DNA of 64,000 bases from Streptomyces sp. NBC_00820 (GTDB lineage: Bacteria; Actinomycetota; Actinomycetes; Streptomycetales; Streptomycetaceae): contig NZ_CP108882.1 of NCBI RefSeq assembly GCF_036347055.1, positions 7,242,001 to 7,306,000 of the forward strand. The letters run 5' to 3'. The notes under the pieces are model-generated. The model was not told the DNA's origin. It worked only from the letters and a program-made list of their open reading frames with translations, and did no database searches. How positions within the stretch are numbered: position 1 is the stretch's first letter; every line of letters starts with the position of its first letter. Made by a program: the position numbers and the translations under genes. This document shows positions 16,715 through 25,521 of this stretch, piece by piece.

Positions 16715-17947
16715 TCAGTCGTCGAGCGCCTGGTAGACCGTGGTCCAGAAGTCCTGGACGAGCCGCGCCGAGTCCGGGGTGGACATCCCGACCTGGGTGA
16801 GCAGGATCCCGGTGAGCTGGTTGTCCGGGTCGGCGTAGACCGAGGTGCCGCTTCCGCCGTCCCAGCCGAACTGGCCGACGGGCGCGTAGTCGCCCCGGTA
16901 GGTGCGCACCGCCATCCCCATGCCCCAGCCGCCGTGCTGCCCCTGACCGAACGACACATGGACGTTGTCGGTGGCCATGGCGTTACGGGCGGCGTTCTGC
17001 TCGGGCGTGAGGCGGTTGGTGGTCATCAGCCGGACGGCGGGCCGGGACAGGATCCGCTCGCTCCCGTGTGTCCCCTGGCCGAGCAGCATCCGGAAGTAGG
17101 CGTGGAAGTCGTCGACGGTGGACACCAGCCCACCGCCGCCGCCCTGGAACGCCGGAGGCCGGCTCCAGCGTCCCCCCTCGGCCTCGTCCCACACGACGAA
17201 CTCGCCGGTCTGCGGGTCGGGGGCGTACAGGGTCGGCAACCGGTCGATCTGGTCGGCGGGCACGTGGAAGCCGGTGTCCTTCATCCCCAGCGGCTCGAAG
17301 ACACGCTCACGCAGGAACGTCTCGAACGACCGGCCCGTCACCCTGGCGACGAGCACGCCGAGCAGATCGCTGCTGATGTGGTACTGCCAGCGCTCTCCGG
17401 GCTGGTACATCAGCGGAAGCGTGCCGAGGCGGCGCATCCACTCGTCCGGCTCGGGCATCGGCTCCGGCAGGTCGGGCGTCAGCCCCCGCTCGAAGACCGC
17501 GCCCATGATCGGGGTGCCCAGCGACGTCATATCCATGCCGAGCCCGAACGTGGAGGTCAGCACGTCCCGTACGGTGATCGGCCGCCGTGCCGGCACGGTG
17601 TCGTCCAGCGGACCGTCGATCCGCTTCAGCACCCGCCGGTCGGCGAGTTCCGGCAGCCACGCCTCCACCAGGTCGTCCATCCGCAGCCTGCACTCGTCGA
17701 GCAGGATCATCGCCGCCGCGATCGAGACCGGCTTGGACGTCGAGGCCATCCGGAAGACCGTGTCCCGGCTCATCGGCGCGCCACCGTCGTGACGCATCGT
17801 CCCGAGCGCCTCGACGTGGGTCTCGTCGCCCCGGCCGACCAGCGCGACGACTCCGGGGATCCTCCCGGAGTCGACATGCCGTGCCAGTACGTCGCGGATT
17901 CTGTCCCAACCCGCTTTGGAAAAGCCGGTGTTGCTTCGTCCCATCAT
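16715..17947 (-). CDS. Serine hydrolase, class C beta-lactamase / esterase family
   Basis: A 410-residue penicillin-binding-protein-fold hydrolase (beta-lactamase family pfam00144). The catalytic SxxK is S69-T-S-K72, the second-motif Tyr lies in WQYHISSDLLG, and the C-terminal FGWDGGSGTSVY segment occupies the place of the KTG motif. No signal peptide is visible, so it is more likely a cytoplasmic esterase or EstB-like enzyme than a resistance enzyme. Two adjacent ATGs (17947 and 17944) follow GAGGGG. Confidence 0.87.
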   Translation of the reverse strand: MMGRSNTGFSKAGWDRIRDVLARHVDSGRIPGVVALVGRGDETHVEALGTMRHDGGAPMSRDTVFRMASTSKPVSIAAAMILLDECRLRMDDLVEAWLPELADRRVLKRIDGPLDDTVPARRPITVRDVLTSTFGLGMDMTSLGTPIMGAVFERGLTPDLPEPMPEPDEWMRRLGTLPLMYQPGERWQYHISSDLLGVLVARVTGRSFETFLRERVFEPLGMKDTGFHVPADQIDRLPTLYAPDPQTGEFVVWDEAEGGRWSRPPAFQGGGGGLVSTVDDFHAYFRMLLGQGTHGSERILSRPAVRLMTTNRLTPEQNAARNAMATDNVHVSFGQGQHGGWGMGMAVRTYRGDYAPVGQFGWDGGSGTSVYADPDNQLTGILLTQVGMSTPDSARLVQDFWTTVYQALDD

Positions 17948-18196
17948 GAATCCCCTCGCGTACGGTGTCCGGTCCGCGCGGCCCCGCCCCGGCCTCCGGC
18001 CGGCGCGCGGCGCCCCCACGATCCCCTGCGGTTCCTGGCTCGTGCCGCTGTGGTCAACCGCCTTGCGGACGCCTCCGATCCGATGCCGGGGTGCCGCCGT
18101 GACCACTGCCAACCCTCCACCCCGGCCGGGTGTCCGATCAACGTACACTTCGCGCGCGTGCCGATGACCCGTGCGTCATGAAGGGAGGACCGGCCG

Positions 18197-18790
18197 ATGG
18201 AAACGCGGGACATCGAGATCTTCCCGACGCGCGGAAGAACTGCGCTTCGGCCGGACGGCGGCTCGTCCGCACGTGTCGCAGGCGCGGGTGTGCCAGGCGA
18301 TCGCGGTGCGGGAACGGCGGCTCGGGGGCGCGCTGTTCGACCGCTCCAACCGCCGGCAGATCCGTCTGACTCGGCTCGGGCGGCAACCGCGGGACGATCT
18401 GCGGCCGGTGTTCGAGGGACTGCGGGACGGCCTGGAACGCGCGCGACCGGCCGCCCGCGGCGTGACGACGGTGCTGCGGGTCGGCATGACCACTGGGAGG
18501 ACCGGTACCTGCCGTTCCGGACGCCGCGGGGGCGCCGGATCGAACGCAGCAGGAGCATCACCAACAGCGACGACCTGATCCACCTGGTCGGCACCGGCGA
18601 GATCGTGCACAGCTTCCCGGCCCACGTCACCCGGCACTGGACCATGTCGCGCATCCGCCGGCTGCCCATCCGGGACATGCCGTCCCTGACCTTCGTCCTG
18701 GTGTGGCGTACCGAGTCCGAGAGCGAACCCGTCCGAGCGCTCGCCGAGGCCGCGCGGGACCTCGGGCCGCTGCACTTCGAACACCGCTGA
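18197..18790 (+). pseudogene. Decayed LysR-family regulator
   Basis: The start METRDIEIF is in one frame, the helix-turn-helix part (RAEELRFGRTAARPHVSQARVCQAIAVRERRLG...LFDRSNRRQIRLTRLG) continues in another frame from about 18225, and the C-terminal part (DLIHLVGTGEIVHSFPAHV...LPIRDMPSLTFVLVWR) returns to the first frame from about 18500. A complete LysR protein is about 300 residues; here the centre of the effector domain is missing. At least one frameshift and one internal deletion are needed to explain this. Confidence 0.75.
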
Positions 18791-18840
18791 CGCGCGTCGC
18801 CGGACCCGGGACGCACTGAAGGGGCAGGTTCCGCACCCGA

Positions 18841-18870
18841 AGGGGCCGGTTCCGCCCCGAACCGGCCCCT
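18841..18870. terminator. Bidirectional hairpin between convergent genes
   Basis: A 12-bp perfect stem (18841-18852 with 18859-18870) around six bases lies between the LysR remnant and the converging TPR gene. Confidence 0.65.
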
Positions 18871-18990
18871 CGATGCGTCCCTGCCAGGACTCGCTCGTGT
18901 CGCGTCAGCGGCCGCTCACGTTCCGGGCGGCGAACCGGTCACCCGGGGTGGGGCCGGCTCACGACGGCCGCTGCCGCGGCCGCGCCGCGC

Positions 18991-19356
18991 TCACTCCGCC
19001 CGCGTCGCCGGGAACTCACCGGCCAGCGCCGACGCGATCCGCAGATGCGGTTCCGCCTCGTCGTGACGCGCCTGCCGCTCGAGCGTGCGGCCCAGCATCA
19101 GCCGGGCGTAGTGCTCCACCGGGTCGCGCTCGACGATGATCCGCAGCTCGGCCTCCGCCCGGCGCAGCTGGGCCGAGTGGTAGTAGGCGCGGGCCAGCAG
19201 CAGCCGGGGTCCGGTCTGCTCCGGCACCTCCTCGACCAGCGCGGACAGTACCCGGGCCGCGCTCGCGTAGTCCTTGGCGTTGAAGAACAGCCTCGCGCGC
19301 TCCCAGCGCTCGGCGGTGGTTCCGTGGTCGTAGTACGTGGTCTCCGTGGTCTCCAC
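18991..19356 (-). CDS. Small TPR-repeat protein
   Basis: A 121-residue protein made of about three tetratricopeptide units: WERARLFFNAKDYASAARVLSALVEEVP, GPRLLLARAYYHSAQLRRAEAELRIIVERDP and HYARLMLGRTLERQARHDEAEPHLRIASAL, with the typical A8/G8 and A20 positions. GTG 19356 is chosen because AGGAGG is eight bases upstream. It probably mediates protein contacts; partner unknown. Confidence 0.82.
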   Translation of the reverse strand: METTETTYYDHGTTAERWERARLFFNAKDYASAARVLSALVEEVPEQTGPRLLLARAYYHSAQLRRAEAELRIIVERDPVEHYARLMLGRTLERQARHDEAEPHLRIASALAGEFPATRAE

Positions 19357-19508
19357 TCGTGACCTCCTTCGCCGGGCACAACGCGAGAGGTTTGTTGAAT
19401 ATTCCACTATGTGTTCCGCCGGGACCCCGACGGCCCGCCGAGTGCCGCGACGGCCCAACGGGGTCCCTGGCGGCCCAATGGGTGTTGATCATCGCTTGAG
19501 GAGCGCGG

Positions 19509-19718
19509 GTGGCGAACCTTTTCGACGATTCCGATGTGGAATTCGTAGTCCTTGTCAACGCGGACGGACAGTACAGCCTGTGGCCCCGCTCGGTCGGTGT
19601 CCCCGCGGGCTGGGACGTGGCCTTCGGCCCGGGCGAGCGTCAGGCATGCCTTGAGTACATCGAGGTCAACTGGGGGGACCTGCGCCCGGCGAGCCTCTCC
19701 AGAGACCTTCTCGGTTGA
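19509..19718 (+). CDS. MbtH-like protein
   Basis: A 69-residue MbtH-family chaperone that binds and activates adenylation domains of nonribosomal peptide synthetases. The family landmarks are present: an N-terminal N-L/P-FDD, then FVVLVNADGQYSLWP, VPAGW, and the closing CLEYIEVNWGDLRPASL. GTG 19509 follows GAGGAG by five bases. No NRPS gene is in the window, so this copy must serve synthetases elsewhere or form part of a cluster remnant with the next two genes. Confidence 0.93.
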   Translation: MANLFDDSDVEFVVLVNADGQYSLWPRSVGVPAGWDVAFGPGERQACLEYIEVNWGDLRPASLSRDLLG

Positions 19719-19856
19719 TCCACGAAAACGTATCCGACTGAACTACGAGGGCCCGGAGATCTCCCCACAGGGAATGACTGCCGGCCGCGCATGACCATGT
19801 CGCCAAAACCCACGCGACGGGATATGCAGGTATTTACGTCTGGAGCATTTTGCAAA

Positions 19857-21146
19857 ATGATTAACTGGGCAAATGTTGAGGACTTCGGACTCCAACTCCA
19901 GCGCTATCGCAAAAGAGCGCAACTGAGCCAGAAGATCCTGGCCGACCTCTCCACAGTCAGTGTGCGCGCGGTGCGCAACCTGGAACTCGGCCAGGTCGCC
20001 GCCCCGCGCCGGGAAACCGTGCGGCTGCTCGCCGCCGCACTTCAGCTGACCACGCACGAGCGCCTCTCGTTCGAACTCGCGGCGGGCGGCGAGGTCGACG
20101 AGGCGCTCTTCGGGACCCTCAGTCTGCCGACCGACGTCCTGGCGCGCCCCCTCGTCGGGCGCAGCCGCGAACTCGACTCGCTCATGCGGCAGTTGCTGAA
20201 CGACCAGCAGCGCATCACGGTCGTCTGCGGCTTCGCGGGCGTCGGCAAGACACATCTCGCGGTCGCGGCGGCGCGTTCCGTCCAGGCCACGACGGCCACG
20301 TCCGTCCTCTGGGTCCAGTTGCAGAAGAACGCCGACCGCGGACCGCTGCAGGCGGCGATCGCCGACCTGCTCGTCGGCGAGGGCGCCGGCGTCAACCGGC
20401 TCGCCCGGCAGATCGGTGACCGTGCCACACTGCTCGTCCTCGACGGCAACGACAGCGGCCAGGTCCGCCGTGAGACCGTGTGGACCCTCATCCGCGAGTG
20501 CCCCAACCTGAGCGTCCTGGAGACCAGCCGCGTCCCGCACGACGTCTCGGACCACCACAGGTTCCTGGTGGCGCCCCTCCCGCACTGGCGGACGGCAACC
20601 GCGCACAGCGACGCCCCGAGCGCGCCCGCGCTGGAGTTCCTGCTGCGGCGCTTCACCGACCTGCGGCCCAGCTTCCAGGCCGCGGACAGTGACGTGAAGA
20701 AGCTGGCGGAGGTATGCGGCAGGCTGGACGGCCTGCCGAGCGCACTCGAGTCCGCCGCCTCCTGGGCCACCGTGATCTCCGTCGACGAACTGGTGAGCAT
20801 GGCCCGGGACGAGCCGGAAGCGCTCGCCAGCCACCCCGCGACGCGCACCGACCCCGTCTCGGTCGCACAGGGCGTACTGGGCCAGCAGACCCCCGTCACC
20901 CAGGACTTGGCACTCCTGCTCGCCGACTGGTCCGACGGATGGACCATCGACCAGGTCGTCCAGGAGTCGCGGCTCCCCAGGGCGCAGGCCGCCTGTGCCG
21001 TCCAGTCCCTGCTGCACGCCGGCCTGATCGTCGAACTGCCGTCGAAGCCGGGCGGCCCGGTCCGCTTCACCCTCCTCAACCTCGTCCGCGTCGCGCTGCG
21101 GGGCCGCTCTCCGCTCGTGCCCCGGCTCGCGCTCGCCGCGAGCTGA
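19857..21146 (+). CDS. XRE helix-turn-helix / STAND NTPase regulator
   Basis: A 429-residue regulator. Residues 8-70 are an XRE-type helix-turn-helix (QRYRKRAQLSQKILADLSTVSVRAVRNLE, then RRETVRLLAAAL). Residues 95-300 form a STAND/NB-ARC-like P-loop module with Walker A GFAGVGKT at 125-132 and a Walker B LLVLDGND. A winged-helix-like C-terminus follows, without the usual long TPR array. ATG 19857 has GGAG upstream; ATG 19791 is also in frame but sits in an AT-richer leader. It lies between the MbtH gene and the FAH gene on the same strand and probably regulates the cluster. Confidence 0.8.
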   Translation: MINWANVEDFGLQLQRYRKRAQLSQKILADLSTVSVRAVRNLELGQVAAPRRETVRLLAAALQLTTHERLSFELAAGGEVDEALFGTLSLPTDVLARPLVGRSRELDSLMRQLLNDQQRITVVCGFAGVGKTHLAVAAARSVQATTATSVLWVQLQKNADRGPLQAAIADLLVGEGAGVNRLARQIGDRATLLVLDGNDSGQVRRETVWTLIRECPNLSVLETSRVPHDVSDHHRFLVAPLPHWRTATAHSDAPSAPALEFLLRRFTDLRPSFQAADSDVKKLAEVCGRLDGLPSALESAASWATVISVDELVSMARDEPEALASHPATRTDPVSVAQGVLGQQTPVTQDLALLLADWSDGWTIDQVVQESRLPRAQAACAVQSLLHAGLIVELPSKPGGPVRFTLLNLVRVALRGRSPLVPRLALAAS

Positions 21147-21185
21147 CCACCGCCCGTCTTCCGCCGCAGAAAACGGAGTACACGC

Positions 21186-22043
21186 ATGCGCTTTTGCACC
21201 ATGTCCCTGGATGGCCAGGAGGACGTCGGAATCGCGGTCGACGGCGGGATCGTCCCGCTCGGCGTCCTCGCCGAACTGACCGGAACCACGCTCGGCCCCA
21301 CGCTGCTCGACGTCATCGTGGGCGAGCAACTGGGGCGGATCCGGCAGGCGCTGGCCGATCCGGACATCCGGTCCAAGGCCGTACGGTCCACGGAGGCGGA
21401 CTTCGGACCCATATACCGCCACCCGCCCAAGCTGTGGGGGGTCGGACTGAACTACCGGCGGCACGCCGACGACCTCGAGGTCGAACAGCCCACCGGCACC
21501 CCGGGGTCGTACCTGCGCCCGGACAACTGCGTCATCGGACATGGCGACGAGATCGTCCTGCCGGTCCAGTCGGAGCGTGTGACGGCGGAGGCCGAACTGG
21601 GTGTGGTGATCGGGCGGACCTGCCGTGACGTCGCACCGGAGGACGCCGAATCCGTCATCTTCGGCTACACGAGCCTCCTGGACATGACGGCGGAGGACGC
21701 GATCCGCATCAACCCGCGCTACATTCCCTGGTCCAAGGCGTTCGACACGTTCTGCAGCCTCGGCCCGTGGGTCGTGACCCCGGACGAGGTCGGGGAACTC
21801 TCCTCGATCCGCATCTCGACCGTGGTGAACGGCCGGACCATCGCCTCCAACCAGGTCTCGGCCATGATGCGCGACCCCTACTGGCAGGTCGCCCACTTCT
21901 CCGGCGGCATGAAACTCGACGCGGGGTCCGTCATCGCCACCGGGACCCCGGGGGCCGGCGTCATCCGGGACGGCGACGTCGTCGAAGCCGTCGTCGAACG
22001 GGTGGGGACCCTCCGGAACACCGTGCGCCAGGCCACCCGCTGA
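21186..22043 (+). CDS. Fumarylacetoacetate hydrolase family protein
   Basis: A 285-residue FAH-superfamily enzyme (hydrolase, decarboxylase or isomerase acting on dicarbonyl acids). The metal-binding pattern is visible: KLWGVGLNYRRHADD, then E-A-E-L-G-VVIGRTCRDV, then FGYTSLLDMTA; the C-terminus SGGMKLDAGSVIATGTPGAGV is characteristic. GGAG precedes the ATG. It follows the STAND regulator by 39 bases and may be one transcription unit with it. Confidence 0.88.
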   Translation: MRFCTMSLDGQEDVGIAVDGGIVPLGVLAELTGTTLGPTLLDVIVGEQLGRIRQALADPDIRSKAVRSTEADFGPIYRHPPKLWGVGLNYRRHADDLEVEQPTGTPGSYLRPDNCVIGHGDEIVLPVQSERVTAEAELGVVIGRTCRDVAPEDAESVIFGYTSLLDMTAEDAIRINPRYIPWSKAFDTFCSLGPWVVTPDEVGELSSIRISTVVNGRTIASNQVSAMMRDPYWQVAHFSGGMKLDAGSVIATGTPGAGVIRDGDVVEAVVERVGTLRNTVRQATR

Positions 22044-22059
22044 CCGCAGGCACCGCAAC

Positions 22060-22089
22060 CGGGCCGGCCGGTCGACTCCGCCCGGCCCG
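22060..22089 (+). terminator. Hairpin after the FAH gene
   Basis: CGGGCCGG at 22060-22067 pairs perfectly with CCGGCCCG at 22082-22089, 17 bases past the stop and before the converging CDF gene. Confidence 0.6.
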
Positions 22090-22158
22090 TGCCGTGTTCG
22101 GCCGCGCGCCCACCAGCCCGGCTGCGCGGCACCGGTCACTCGCGAGGCGACGAGCGGG

Positions 22159-23181
22159 CTACATCGGCTTTTCGTGACCGGGGCTGCCCGTGGCCGGGCC
22201 GGTGCGAGCCGAGGAAGCCGAGGAGGCGGAGGAGGAAGGCCTCTCCTCCTCGCCGCCGGGTGCCTCGGTGATGTCGAGGAACACGTGGTCGGCCTCCGGC
22301 CACTCGGCGCTGATCCGCCGCTTGAGCCGGACACAGACGAGCTCGACCTCCTCGCTGTCGAGCCCCGGAACCAGGTCGACGCGGGCGGCCACCAGTACCG
22401 AGTCCAGCCCCAGCCGCATCGTCAGCAGCGCGGCGACCTCGTCGATCTCGGACTGGGACGCCAGGAAGTCACCGATCCGGTCCCGCAGTTCCGTGTCGAC
22501 CGCCTCGCCGATCAGCCGGTCCCGTGCCTCCCGGGCGAGCCGATAGGCCACGCACACCAACAGGATCCCGATGCCGATGGAGGCTCCCGCCTCCCACGCC
22601 ACCTGCCCGGTCGCCATGTGCAGCGCGATACCGGCCGCCGCGAGGAGCACACCCGCCACGGCGGTCGCGTCCTCCGCGATCACCGTGCGCAGCGCCGGGT
22701 CCGACGTGGCCTCCCCGTGCCCGCGCGCCTGGTACAGGGCCCGGACCAGGGAGGCACCCTCGGCCAGCAGCGCGACCCCGAGCACCGCCAGCCCCGCCAC
22801 GTACCCGTCGAACGACTCCTGCCGGTCCGCCCGCAGGGCCTGTACGCCCTGGTAGACCGAGAAGCAGCCACCCATGACGAAGATCCCCACCGCGGCCAGC
22901 AGCGCCCAGAAGTAGCGCTCCTTTCCGTATCCGAAGGGATGGCGGTCGTCGGCGGGGCGCTTGCTGCGGCGCACCGCGACAAGCAGGAACACCTCGTTCA
23001 GGCTGTCCGCGACCGAATGCGCCGCCTCCGAGAGCAGCGCGGGGGATCCGGCTAACAGTCCGGCCACCGCCTTGGCCGCGGCGATCAGGAGGTTGGCGCC
23101 GAGGGCGACCAGGACGGTGATCCGGGTACGTACGTCCCGGGCCGCGGAACTCCGCTCGTGTCGCTCGCCCGTCTCCGTCAC
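22159..23181 (-). CDS. Cation diffusion facilitator (Zn2+/Fe2+-type efflux)
   Basis: A 340-residue CDF transporter. Six transmembrane helices are discernible, with the metal-site motif HSVADSLNE (HxxxD) in TM2 and ATAVAGVLLAAAG in the TM5 region (first half E/D AxA in EDATAVAG). The cytoplasmic C-terminal domain (about 220-310, VALLTMRLGLDSVLVAARVDLVPG) is the ferredoxin-like dimer part. A Ser/Ala/Glu-rich tail ending GSPGHEKPM follows. GTG 23181 lies after GGAGGG. It would export divalent metal in exchange for protons. Confidence 0.88.
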   Translation of the reverse strand: MTETGERHERSSAARDVRTRITVLVALGANLLIAAAKAVAGLLAGSPALLSEAAHSVADSLNEVFLLVAVRRSKRPADDRHPFGYGKERYFWALLAAVGIFVMGGCFSVYQGVQALRADRQESFDGYVAGLAVLGVALLAEGASLVRALYQARGHGEATSDPALRTVIAEDATAVAGVLLAAAGIALHMATGQVAWEAGASIGIGILLVCVAYRLAREARDRLIGEAVDTELRDRIGDFLASQSEIDEVAALLTMRLGLDSVLVAARVDLVPGLDSEEVELVCVRLKRRISAEWPEADHVFLDITEAPGGEEERPSSSASSASSARTGPATGSPGHEKPM

Positions 23182-23200
23182 CCGCGCAGCCCTCCAGCCT

Positions 23201-23234
23201 CCGGTACGGTCTTCAGCCCCCCGGTACGGTCTTC
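23201..23234. repeat. 14-bp direct repeat in a 358-bp gene-free gap
   Basis: CCGGTACGGTCTTC occurs at 23201-23214 and 23221-23234. The gap 23182-23539 between the CDF start and the sigma-factor stop contains no recognisable gene beyond this. Confidence 0.55.
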
Positions 23235-23539
23235 GCGTCCCGAGTCCCGCGTCCCGTGTCACGTCAGGGACGCGGCCATGTCCCGCGGTGCTCTCGGCCC
23301 ATCGCTCCGGCGGGGAGCCGGCGCCGGCCGCCAGTGCCCCGCACCGGCCTCTCACCGCCGACTGCCCAGGTGGGCGCCGTTCATGCGGAGTCGCGGAACG
23401 GACCGCGGCCCGCCGGCGCCGACCCGCACCCACCGGGTCCGCCCGATTCCCATCGGTCGCGGTCCGGCCCGGGCGGTCCTTCCCGGGACCGGCGCGGGGA
23501 GGCCGCGGTGCGCGGGCGCGGCGTGAACGTGCGGGACCC

Positions 23540-24607
23540 TCACCGAGGGGAGAAACGCGGGAAGAGGCACACCGGCTCACCGCCGGCCGATCCGTCCTTT
23601 TTGCCGGCCGCACCATCGAGGGGGCCATCGAGGGGGAGTCCCTGTCCGCTCGGCGCACCCGCCTTGCCGCATCCGGAGCGGCCGCCCACCGGCCCAGCCG
23701 TTCCGCGGCGCGCACGCGCCCGCCGCGCGTCGGCACGCCGCGCTCGCCGTCGTCGGCGTGCGGCGGCGGACGGGTCCGCGGCGGGCCGGTCGGTGGCGGG
23801 CCCGACCGCGTCGCGCTCGGCGGTGTCCCGCAGCACCTCCTCGCGTATCCGGCGGCAGGACCGGCTGATCAGCCGCGACACGTGCATCTGCGAGATCCCG
23901 AACTCCTCGGCGATGCTGCTCTGGGACATGTCCTTGAAGAACCTCAGGTAGAGGATGGCGCGTTCGCGCTCGGGGAGCGCCGTCAGAAGGGGTTTGACGG
24001 CCTCGCGGTCCACGACGACGTCGAGGGCCGGGTCGGCCGTGCCGAGGCGGTCGCCGAGGCTCTGGCCGTCCACGCCGCGTGGCCCGACGTCGAGGGACAG
24101 CGCGCTGAAACTCTCCAGCGCTTCGAGACCGGCCCGGACGTCCTCCTCGCTCAGACGCGCGTGTTCGGCGATCTCGGCGACGCCGGGCAGCCGGTCCGAG
24201 ACGCCCCCGGTCAGGTCCCGGCAGGCGGACCGCACGCGATTGCGCAGGTTCTGGACCCGGCGCGGCACGTGCAGGACCCACAGGTGGTCGCGGAAGTGCC
24301 GTTTGATCTCCCCGGTGACCGTGGGCACCGCGTAGCTCTCGAAGGCGTGGCCACGCCCGGGGTCGTAGCGGTCGACCGCCTTGACCAGGCCGAGTGCCGC
24401 GACCTGGCGCAGGTCCTCGTCGCTCTCACCGCGATCGCGGAACCGCCCGGCCAGCCGCTCGGCCATCGGCAGCCATGCCACGACGATGTCGTCGCGGAGC
24501 ATGTCGCGTTGCCGGCCCTCGGGGAGCGAGGCGAGCCGGCGGAACGCCTCTTCCGTGTCGGGGGTGTCGTCGAACGGACGGCGATGCGCCGTCATACGGG
24601 TGCGCAT
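23540..24607 (-). CDS. SigB/SigF-type sigma factor with long basic tail
   Basis: A 355-residue group 3 sigma factor. Region 2 is near 40-110 (ERLAGRFRDRGESDEDLRQVAALGLVKAVDRYDPGRGHAFESYAVPTVTGEIKRHFRD), region 3 near 125-185, and region 4 near 215-265 (ALPERERAILYLRFFKDMSQSSIAEEFGISQMHVSRLI). This is the SigB/F/G stress-sporulation group in Streptomyces. The protein runs about 90 residues past the usual end, in an Arg/Ala/Gly-rich tail of unknown role. ATG 24607 is used; ATG 24595 is possible. No anti-sigma gene is adjacent. Confidence 0.88.
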   Translation of the reverse strand: MRTRMTAHRRPFDDTPDTEEAFRRLASLPEGRQRDMLRDDIVVAWLPMAERLAGRFRDRGESDEDLRQVAALGLVKAVDRYDPGRGHAFESYAVPTVTGEIKRHFRDHLWVLHVPRRVQNLRNRVRSACRDLTGGVSDRLPGVAEIAEHARLSEEDVRAGLEALESFSALSLDVGPRGVDGQSLGDRLGTADPALDVVVDREAVKPLLTALPERERAILYLRFFKDMSQSSIAEEFGISQMHVSRLISRSCRRIREEVLRDTAERDAVGPATDRPAADPSAAARRRRRARRADARRARARRGTAGPVGGRSGCGKAGAPSGQGLPLDGPLDGAAGKKDGSAGGEPVCLFPRFSPR

Positions 24608-25105
24608 GTGCCTCGCAACTCCTGTGCGTTGGGGTGAGCGGGCACCGCGGGAGTGCGGACGTGGTCCGGGCAGCCGTGTCCCGGCGACGCGTGCGTCGCT
24701 CCCACGGGCGTACCTGCTGTCGGCTGCCCTCGAAGGGGCGCCACAAACCCGCGACCGCGGTGCCGCACCGCGTTCCGGCGCGGCTTACCGTCCGTCCAGG
24801 TCGGCGACGAGAAGCCGGTAGCCGACGTCGAGTGTGCCGCGGTCGAGGAGGCCGGCGTGGCGTTCGTGCGCCGGATGCGGGAGGGCGCTCCTTGGCTGGG
24901 AGTGCGTGGACGCGGGCGGTGTTCTAGCGTCGAAGGTGAGGACAAGGCGGAACCGTGCCGAGCCGACCGGGCGTACGGCCCTCCGGCCGCCCCGTCGCGC
25001 CTGTCTGCTGCGACTGCCGCGCATGGCCGCGCGGCAGCCTCCCGCGCATGGCCCGGTGTCTCCCCTCGGTCCGTGCGCGACGATCGAGAGAGCAGGTGTG
25101 TCCCC
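24608..25105. other. 498-bp region without a recognisable gene
   Basis: Open frames exist on both strands, as expected at this GC content, but none shows family motifs or a convincing start. It presumably carries the promoters of the sigma-factor gene and of the small secreted protein gene. Confidence 0.5.
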
Positions 25106-25372
25106 ATGCATCCGTCGGCTCGCGTCTCCAGCGCCCTCGCCGGACTGGCCTTCGCCCTCGGCGGCGTCTTCCTCGGCGCCCCCGCCGCCCACGCGGACAT
25201 CCCCGCGTGCGAGAACCAGGTCGTGGCGGGCGGCGGCCAGATCACCGACGCCGTCCGGATGGCCTGCTACGTCGGCCTGGTCGGCGACTCCAGCAGGTGC
25301 GCCGAAGAGCTGACCCAGGCCGGAGTCGCGCCCGGCACCGCGGCCGACGCCTGCCGCCGGGCCGGCGAATAG
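25106..25372 (+). CDS. Small secreted four-cysteine protein
   Basis: An 88-residue protein with a clear Sec signal peptide: RVSSALAGLAFALGGVFLGAPAAHA, cleavage expected after AHA near residue 30. The mature part is about 58 residues with four cysteines, enough for two disulfides, and helical segments ACENQVVAGGGQITDAVRMACYVGLVG and RCAEELTQAGVAPGTAADACRRAG. I do not recognise a named family; similar short secreted proteins are common in Streptomyces. ATG 25106 is at the start of the signal peptide; the frame is open far upstream without sense. Confidence 0.75.
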   Translation: MHPSARVSSALAGLAFALGGVFLGAPAAHADIPACENQVVAGGGQITDAVRMACYVGLVGDSSRCAEELTQAGVAPGTAADACRRAGE

Positions 25373-25521
25373 GGCCACGGACGGTAGACGCGGGCTACGC
25401 GGGCGAAGGCGCGGGCGAGGCGGGAGACACCGAGGGCGAGACCGCGGGCGACACCGCGGACGAGACCGCGCGGACGAAGACGAGGGCCGCCGGGTGCGGC
25501 CCGGTCACGGCAGCGGCCGGT

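Noticed and set aside
16715..17947. Considered as an antibiotic-resistance beta-lactamase
   Set aside because: There is no export signal and the third motif deviates from KTG, so an esterase-like serine hydrolase is more likely.
19509..22043. Considered as a complete nonribosomal peptide cluster
   Set aside because: No adenylation, condensation or thioesterase genes are present in the window; only an MbtH helper is.
19743..22334. 863-codon minus-strand frame over the MbtH, STAND and FAH genes
   Set aside because: The plus strand carries three proteins with clear family motifs; the minus frame is compositionally a shadow.
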